Below, in pieces: positions 54,401-63,400 of a stretch of 64,000 bases of DNA; positions within the stretch are counted from its first letter, which is position 1, and every line of letters starts with the position of its first letter. The position numbers and the translations under genes are program-made. The notes beneath the pieces are model-generated. The model ran no database searches. It saw nothing but the letters and a program-made list of their open reading frames with translations, and was not told the origin of the DNA. Source of the DNA: Membranipora membranacea. Its lineage: Eukaryota > Bryozoa > Gymnolaemata > Cheilostomatida > Membraniporidae. The stretch covers positions 6,587,501-6,651,500 of the forward strand of contig OU612074.1 in assembly GCA_914767715.1 (NCBI GenBank). Reading direction: 5' to 3'.

Positions 54401-57400
54401 TACGTTCGGAAAAATCAGTGGCCAGGTCATCACAGGTAACAAGCAAAGCAAAATGCAATCGGCTATCTACAGAAGAGTGGGGACAATAATTTGGGAGTTT
54501 ACTATAAAGCATAGAATGGTTAGGCGCTTGAACTTTGAAACAGGTGACCGGTTGTAGCTTTCAAATATTAACAAATCTGTTTAGGGTTAGTCAACAATGG
54601 AATGCCACTATCAGGGACCAGGCATAGTTCAAACGAGATATAACAGAGGTATGACGTACCTCTGTGGATGAGCTCTCTCCCAGCTAGGGAATGTATTAGT
54701 AGAGAATCTACTATGTACCATCGCCATCTTAGTCTTAAAGTCCGGCTGCTGTAGATCCCAGAAATATGTAAACAGCTGAGCCGGTGTAAACAGACCCTGT
54801 CAAAGTATCATGAAAAGAAAAGAAGTATTTGAAAATTTGCTCACTATCAATTTGGGTAACTACTCAATTTTTGGCAAAATTGCTCAATGACAGCCAATAG
54901 AAAGCATAAAAAAAATAAAATTCACTTACATACAGCAACTCTTTGCTAGGTCACTTAAATTGAATTTAAAAATATTTTCATTCTATAGGGAATATACATA
55001 ATGGTCAAAAACACTTAGCGGTTGCAACTTCAGAGGTTTGTACAACGCCACCAATGTTAACTTATATGCTGACAGCAGCCTCACAGCTGATCCGCAGATG
55101 TTTGATGTGTACATAAAACAAATTGAGGACTTGTTGAGGTTGCATCCTCAGTGTTTAGACCATTACAGATATGCCGATAAGTGGTTGAGTACTTACCTTG
55201 TACACGACAGTATCCACTGAGAGACAGCATATGTAGAATCTGAATCCTTTACCAGGTATAGAATGTGTGGCTCTCTTTCTCAACATGTAAGCCTATCAAA
55301 TATCATAAAGATAGAAGTTAACTATAAAGTCTCAAAATAAAGGAATAAAATTATAGAATTGAACAATTTGAAACTAGCGATAAAAGAAGAGGCAAGGCAG
55401 CCTGAACTAAAGCATGTTAGAATAATTATATTAAACATGTATTTTGACATGACTACCTAAAAATGATCAAATCTTCGAAGAGTAATGGCTCCAAAGAGCA
55501 ATTTTAAGATCAACGTCTCATAATGATTATTATTTGCTTAATCTCAGAGTGAGGGAACTAAGGGACCAAGTATTAGGGGCACAAAGGTAGCCTCGCCACG
55601 CGGCCACTGCAAAAGCATCAGCAAATTATCAAATCAAATTATTTTCATAGGGATCTGGTTATGTGGAAGACGATAACATGCCATCAAAGAGTGAGCTCAG
55701 ATGAGCCCAGCTGATGTGCCTTTTCCTTGTCCGTATTAATTCGGCAATCAGAAGCACTTATCTTCTTTGTTCCAGCGAAGATTTCATCCATATTATCAGA
55801 GCTTGATACGGATAGATGGATCTATCAAACAACACAGCCTTAAGACACGCAACGGTAAGTGCGGAAAATGGCAAACAGTTAAATATTTACTGTAAAAATT
55901 CCATAATTCTTTATATAAATTTATGATATCAAATTAGGTTCGTCAACATGTGCCTAATGAGACACCTGAGAGAGATGATCAAACAGCAGCGGTAGACATT
56001 GTTTTTGGTGAAGGAAAGACAGTTACAATTCGGAGCTACCCATAGTTATATCCAAGAGATTCTGACACAAGCTTGTTTATCCAAGTTGATGAAAATACGA
56101 CTCAGCCATCACATGTTTTCAAATGTTTCTCTACAGAAGTGGTTTGGTTGAAATGCTATCGAGTTACCCACTATGTTCTGGATTCATTCCATATTCCAAG
56201 TGAAGATCTGTGCTCAACAAAATTTTGCCAATAGGACAGACTGAGCTGACAGATGATCAGTAGAAGGGGAACGACTCTCAATGCAAGTCAATGAGAATCT
56301 AACTCAATATTAGGGCAACATACCTGTAATGTTACTAGGTGATGCAGATTGACGTTAAAAGACGGTGATAATTCTTAGGACTCACCTTGGTTTTCAACTC
56401 CTCTTTGTTCTTGCAGGTAATGAAGACCTAAAAACAAGAAGAAAAAAACTAGTCAGCAAATTTATTCAACTCATCGATCGTGAGATCATGAATGTTAAAA
56501 AGAATTATGCTATCACACAAAGTCATGGTCAATTTGAGCATTAAATTCACAGGATTGTTTCAGTCAATGCATCTCTGGCGACAGCAAAACAAGAAAGCAA
56601 CAATTCTGTTTCGGGAATGGGAGTCGGTCATTCAATGTAATGGAAATACATTGAGACTAATATAATAATGGCTATACTAGTCTGCATATAATGTCTGCAT
56701 TTGCGTATTGAACAACACCCAGGAGAAATTGTAGCAGGTCAATGTCATATTGACAGCAAAAAATATTTGCCTGGTCTTGATGAAATACTGAGCCAGTTGG
56801 GGAATTGAAAGACAGAAAGTGTGATTTGGTTAAGGCTTCAATAAATGTCAGCGACTAAGCTTACTTCCAAAAGAACGCCCCTCTAAACTAGATGTCTTCA
56901 CCAATTTTCACGCATCAAAGTGAGATTTAACCAGTGAATAAGGTGGGGTGCAGCTTGCGCCTGTTTATAAAACAGATTAATTCCGACCTGACTTTATTCG
57001 GTAATTTTTGCGAGAAAAGGTGCCAATGAAATATGGATACAACCACGAAAAGCTTTTATTATGCTGTTGCTAGGTACCTGAAGGTTTTATTACTTTGAAA
57101 TATCATTCTGGACCAGGTGACAATGTAATGTCACATTTTAACCATTAGCGCCATAGTGTTTGTCTATGATTAGAGCAGAGAAAGTCTCTTCCTCGTGACG
57201 TGGGAGTGGTTTTCTGACACAACAAAAAGTATTGATAATATATATAGATGAGCTCTTTTGATCTTATCTATGACGTGACGTAATAAATAAGCCAAACCAT
57301 ACCATCTCTCTGGAGACTAACAATATAGAATGTACATTATGCCCGGACGTCACATCCCACACGCACCAGGGGAGACATTAATGTGAGTTAAAAGCTAATC

Positions 57401-60400
57401 CCTCAGTAATATATTGATGCTGACATCACGCTTGCATGAGAAAGAAAGGTTAACATGCTGCCGACATGTGTGAATACAGTCCCTAAAGGAATGCTGCCAA
57501 GCGATTTATCGATTAATCTGAGAATCATTTCCTAAAAGATCTTAGAAGGGCTATCGCAATCTCTATTTTCGTCTTGTTTTCCATTAGCACATAATTATAA
57601 TGGATTTACAATCATGAGTGAACTGTGAGTGATGTATATTGTAAAAGAAAAAAAGAATCATTCACTTTTTTAAGTGCTAATAGGAATACACTCTAAAAGT
57701 TGTAGCATTTTTACTCAATGAAAATTTTTCGGATACTATAATATTGTTTCCATGCGCATCCCTTTTAAAAGTACTTTTTTAATGAGATGTCTAATCAAGT
57801 ACACATTGATGTAGCTGTATCCTTTGCTTGATAATTAATACACAACTGTTTGTCAGACCAGTCCAAAGGTTCAAATTTTCAGACAAAAATAAGAACCCAC
57901 AAAATGGCTTGACTGACCATGTGCACTAGAGTTAATGGATGCCGCAGAATAAAACCATGCATGTGTTCAGATTTCAGGAAGCGTTTCTTACAACAACAGC
58001 CGAGTAGTAGTTGTGGGCCGTGCCTGATCAACTCATGTGAGGCTTATGTGCGGTTTTTATTTGTGCGTTGCACAAGGGTGCACCTTGAAATATGATTATC
58101 AACATAGACAGGGCAGCCCTAAAAAGGTCTATGTTTGTACAACTTCAGTATAATGACCTTAAAATAGACTAAGGCTTTTCATGTCTTTTTACCAAAATTT
58201 ATTCAAACAACAACCAAGAATTGCAGAAATGAAATACTTGGGCTGATATTGGCGGCAACCTGTGCGAAATACTACTGCGCTACCATTTGATATGAAAACC
58301 AATCAAATAAATAAAAATTTATCTTCTGATATCTGAACGTCATTGCTGACCATGAATGCACCTGCATTGAGGTTTAGAATGGAAATAGGTTTTCAGCGGA
58401 ACTAATTCCCAACTCATTAGCACAACCACTGTCAGCCGGTGTGAAGCGGTCTGCCACAAGGCTAGAGCAGCATTGGCCTATCTGGTCACACTTCACACAG
58501 GAAGCCTGCTGTCCTTGGCTTGGAAAGGTGAGAACATTTTGCACACAATATCCACCCATTAGGAATATATTAAAGTAGATTTTATTTGAAAATCATACTA
58601 GGACTGAACGTGCACCGGAACTTTCTTTCACACAGGAAATATGGCTTGAAATGATGCCACTGATAGCGGCGCCCACTAGTCTTCGATCCAGATATGTGTG
58701 AAGATTCCGATCAGAATAATTCTCACATGGTAAAAAAATCAGACAGCATAAAAATGTGATCTGAAACTTCGTTTCACACACGGAAAGTCTGTCTTTATAT
58801 TAGGCCATTGGCCAGTTACAGCTCCGCCAACTTGGCCTTGGCCCAGAAAGATGCAGAATATTCAGGTCTTACAATCACAACCTTAAAAAGCATATGGTAA
58901 AAATCTAATGAAGCCCAAACAGCTCAAAAATGTGACCTGCAACTTCGTTTATGTTTTAATCTGACCAGACTATACAAGCGAGCAATGAGCGTAGGCCTAT
59001 AAACATTTGCCCTCAAAGATAACCTATCAGGGTTCACAAAGACGTGGTGGTTGTGTAACTTTCTTTTTGGCTTGCGATACCATAACATATAGATAAGGAC
59101 ACGCACACCGTGCTGTGCAGCAGAGCGGCCCGGCCTCTCACACACCCCTGGAGATCCCTCTATAACCGCCTATAACTGGTCACGACTGGTATTTCACCAC
59201 GGATTCTGGCATGTTATGATTATTCCGCGCACTCCCGTAATGCATGATCAGGAAGCGTTGTTATAATTTGACCTTAAACGATTGGGTTTAGCAGGAATTT
59301 AATGTTTTGATGAGATGGTGCTGAGAAGTGGGCTGCACATGTAATGACATGTGAGATGTGCATTTATTACCAACCCACTGTACATTTTCTGCAGACCAAA
59401 ACAGGATTCAACCCAATGAAATTCAAACATGGAAAAAACTTCAAATTCTCTGAAATGAAACCCGCCAACATACAGAAATCCAACCAAGTGACGCATTTGA
59501 TCATAAATAAATTTTAACCATGGGAGGCGGCAAGAGTGTTAGGATTCATAATTTATAATTTTGTGCATAAAGTCATCAATTTTTCCATCATTCCTCATTT
59601 ACGCTTGCTCCGAACAAACAAGTGTGAATTTTTGAAATTGAGGGATTCACAGTAACTAGATGATACTGAGCGAGATTAATTTTATTTTCACTCCTAAAAC
59701 TCGTAACATTTACAACCTTCAAAACTATCTGAAGTCCCTTCCCGGAAAGGTAAGCTTTCTGTGACCACAGGGGAGGTCATTTTGAGAGTCATTTGTGGAC
59801 CAGTCTTAGGTCAGTGTTCCGGACACTTGCCCCCAAAAACACTCAGGTGTATCTGACACTGACCTGTCTGATAAGCGGCTCTCGTGACATGGCTATACTT
59901 CCGATAGACTCATTTAGAACCGGAACTGTCCTCCACTTTAATACCTGATCATATAGAAAAATAACAAAAATATGTAAATAGTATACATAAAACTAATATA
60001 GTAACATGAATGAATATAGATAAGAGATATAAAACATATTGCGGTCATAAAAACTAAAAAAACATTTCTGACAAGTCAAGCCAAATAAATTATTCAGTTG
60101 ATTTGTTTCATGACAGGCTTTGGTGAAGAATCAGACACGGCTATTTAAGTAGTGGTCAACATTTGGGTCAATTGATAATAGAAAATCAGTTAATCTCAAC
60201 CCTTCCACAACCTGTCAAAAAAGAAACCTAACCCAACATATAATTATTTCACTGTCTGAGTGTGGGAGATTTCTCTCAAACCACATGACCAAGGCGTAGC
60301 TAACAAGGACGATTATTTTGTTTTGGTTTTGTGGTAGGGCGGCCCAGCACCTACAAGCCAAACCATAGCTAATGTTAATATCACCAGCAGAATTTAACAA

Positions 60401-63400
60401 CATCCTTAATTTTACCTGTATACCACATTCTCGGGCTAGATCAGCAAACTTATTCTCAGCTTTCTGTCTTGTAGCTGTGTCTACAAAGAATATTCCTGTG
60501 GCGTAATGTCCCAGGGGAGGCAAATCTAAATTACTTTCCTCTCTACAAAAGAAGGTAAGAAAGCTAGCAGTTGGTTAAACAAGAGTCTGATCAAAATATA
60601 CATTTGGTCCGAGTAGGGAGGGTGGAAGGTGTGGAGCTTACAGTCAAAAAATTGACCAATCAGAACACAGGATTTGTTTGCAATCACATCCCACCCTCCC
60701 TAGTCAGAGTATCTCAGGACATATGTCAATGGATAGTTCCAAGGCAATACAAGCAATGTTTACACCTATTCTCCATGATAATTTTCCATTCCATTGATCA
60801 CGGAGTCATTAATGGTAGACACGCACTCAAACTGTCCTAACGTTTTATCTGTTGGGTTGGTGCTGGTGCCAGGGCCTACATATATCTAGGCTTTAAACTT
60901 GGTCAATGAAATGCATGTTTTTTGGATGTTATCCAAAACTCGCTCAAGTATGCTCAAGTATTTACATCCCATCAGCATCTAATCAAACCTCTGCCAAAAC
61001 ATGATAGGAAAGTAAAGCTCATGAAGTCTCTGCATGCTTTCAGAATCATACAGACTTCCATCACATAGCCCTTAACACGGTGTGTTGGCACTGGTAGCAG
61101 AGCAGATTGTAGCTTAGTGGTTTGGCCATGTGACAAGGTTACGTTTGAGCATACAGAATTTTTTTAACCAAAGGACATGTCAAGGCCAATTCTGATCTGC
61201 CACCCTAGGCCAGCATATTATTATCATTTTTCTTGGCTGCGTATTTGGAGGAGTTCTGTGGCATTTTAAGACATGCAGAGGCTTCATGACACCATCAAAC
61301 TATAAGAGAGAGATTGGTTAAACAATATAAACACACCCCCCCCCCCCTTAATCTTACAAATTTCTTTATGCCTGGGAGTTAATCCGTTTGCTTTGTGGTC
61401 TGTGCACACTTGTAAACAAGGTATTAGGAGTTGTGGATTTGACTTTTATACCAATGTAGAGTTAATTGTTAATTGTCTTCGCTAAAACACTGCCACTATC
61501 ACCAAAGGGACATCATAGCTGGCAACGACTTGCCACTAATCTAATGAAGCTCCTAAATACCGCTAAACCTTTAAATTCCACAACTAGCATAGCCTAGGGT
61601 AACCTATCTTGACAACCTTCGTTGTGGGGGGGGGGGGGGTTCATCAAAGCTTGTTATCTTAGCCTAACCCAAGGGAAAAAGTCACTGCTTTAAAAATTTA
61701 GAATGTTGCGTAATATACGAAAGTAAATGCAAGATCCAATGACATAGCATTGTAAATCAGTGATCTATATCACAGTTTTTCAGCTAGAATAGACTTACTT
61801 GAGGACTTTGGTGAAGTATTCATGAGGCATGGCTACCATAAGACCAGCTCCATCACCGGTAGAGTTATCACACCCACACGCTCCTCTGTGTACCATACGC
61901 TCTAACATAATACGCGAGTCCTCCAGTACCTACAAAAATTTTATAACTTAACTAAACTTAACTTACGATAATTTCATAATACGAGAATCCTCTAATATAC
62001 CTATATCATACCAACACCATAGTATCAAATACTCAGGCATCGTAGTAACATAGAGCAGTAATGTCAGCTAGCATTTAGTTAAGCCAGTTTTGGGGTGACT
62101 TATTTTTAGCCAGCACTAAACTTTGGCTAGCTGAGATGAGAGTGTATGTTATGTATAGTTGGGGAGTAAATTTTTAGCTTTCCCAGGCCGATACGGCAAA
62201 ACTTTCCTACTGCGACTATAATTACCCATCTAGGGTTGTTTAAGGTTTAAGACGTTTCCACCCTTCTCCCTTTCCAAACACACAATATCCAGTCAATATC
62301 TTTTATGCCATGTTGGTTTTCCATCCTGGAAGCTGACTGCAATTACTTAACAGGATGTAAATTTCAGTCGAGTTTTAAGTTCTGCTAAGTGAAAGTGTGT
62401 CAAAAATCAATTCCGTTTTTTATTTTGGTTAATTTCTCAATTCCAACAAGGTAATTTTTTATGAGTTAAAATTTGCTAATATTTAAACCTGTTAATTCAG
62501 CTATGGTTTTTGCAAGGTTGCCAGGTCTATTGACTACTGGGCTCAATTGACGCCCCAGGTGTGCTCCGACCTGCCTGCAAACTGAGAGCAACATGGCGCC
62601 GAATATGGTATTGCAAGATATTTTTTTAATCCACTAGAAGTCAGACTTTACTTTACTCATTTTGTTTATGTTTCTTTTTGGTATTCCCTACTCATGTAAC
62701 AGTATAAACACTCGATCTCGCAGCATACCTAATGTTTGTGACAAAATAAACCAACCAACCATGGCGGCCGCGCCCTTAAGGCACCTGTATTTCTCAGTCT
62801 TCGGACAGAGACAAACTTGCGATTTTAACCAACATTAACCAAATAGATCTGTTGATATTTTCACAGTTTTTTATATATCCGTATATATAACTTTTATAAA
62901 CTGTGATAGTTTCATCTTTGTAGGGTAATCCTAGCCTTGTCACAGCATGTTTTTTTGTAGTCTAGGGTAATAATTGGCTATTGTAGTAAAGCTTATGATC
63001 ATTGTAATGACTGAAAGGTTACATAACCAGATTATTTTGTTTACACTACCCTATGTTTACATCCTACATGGCTGTAACATTAAATCATTTACCTTCCGCA
63101 TGTAATTTGCACTTTAAGTATTATACAATCAAAGCTAGATTGGTCTATCACATGGGTAGACATACAGCAAATGTCTACAATGAGTGCCTCCTACACAAGT
63201 CAAAGCCCCCTACTTCGCAGTTCAATAGCATAAAAATCCATACAGAGTGGTCTAAGCTTTATTAGTTGGATAAATCAAGTTTTGAAACAGAACAACAGAT
63301 GTCGTCAACAACAAAATAAGGGCTGGTTCTTGGTAGGGTTTTACCCCTGACAGAAATAGGATATACAAATATCATGTTGATCCAAGATTATAGTTGATAC

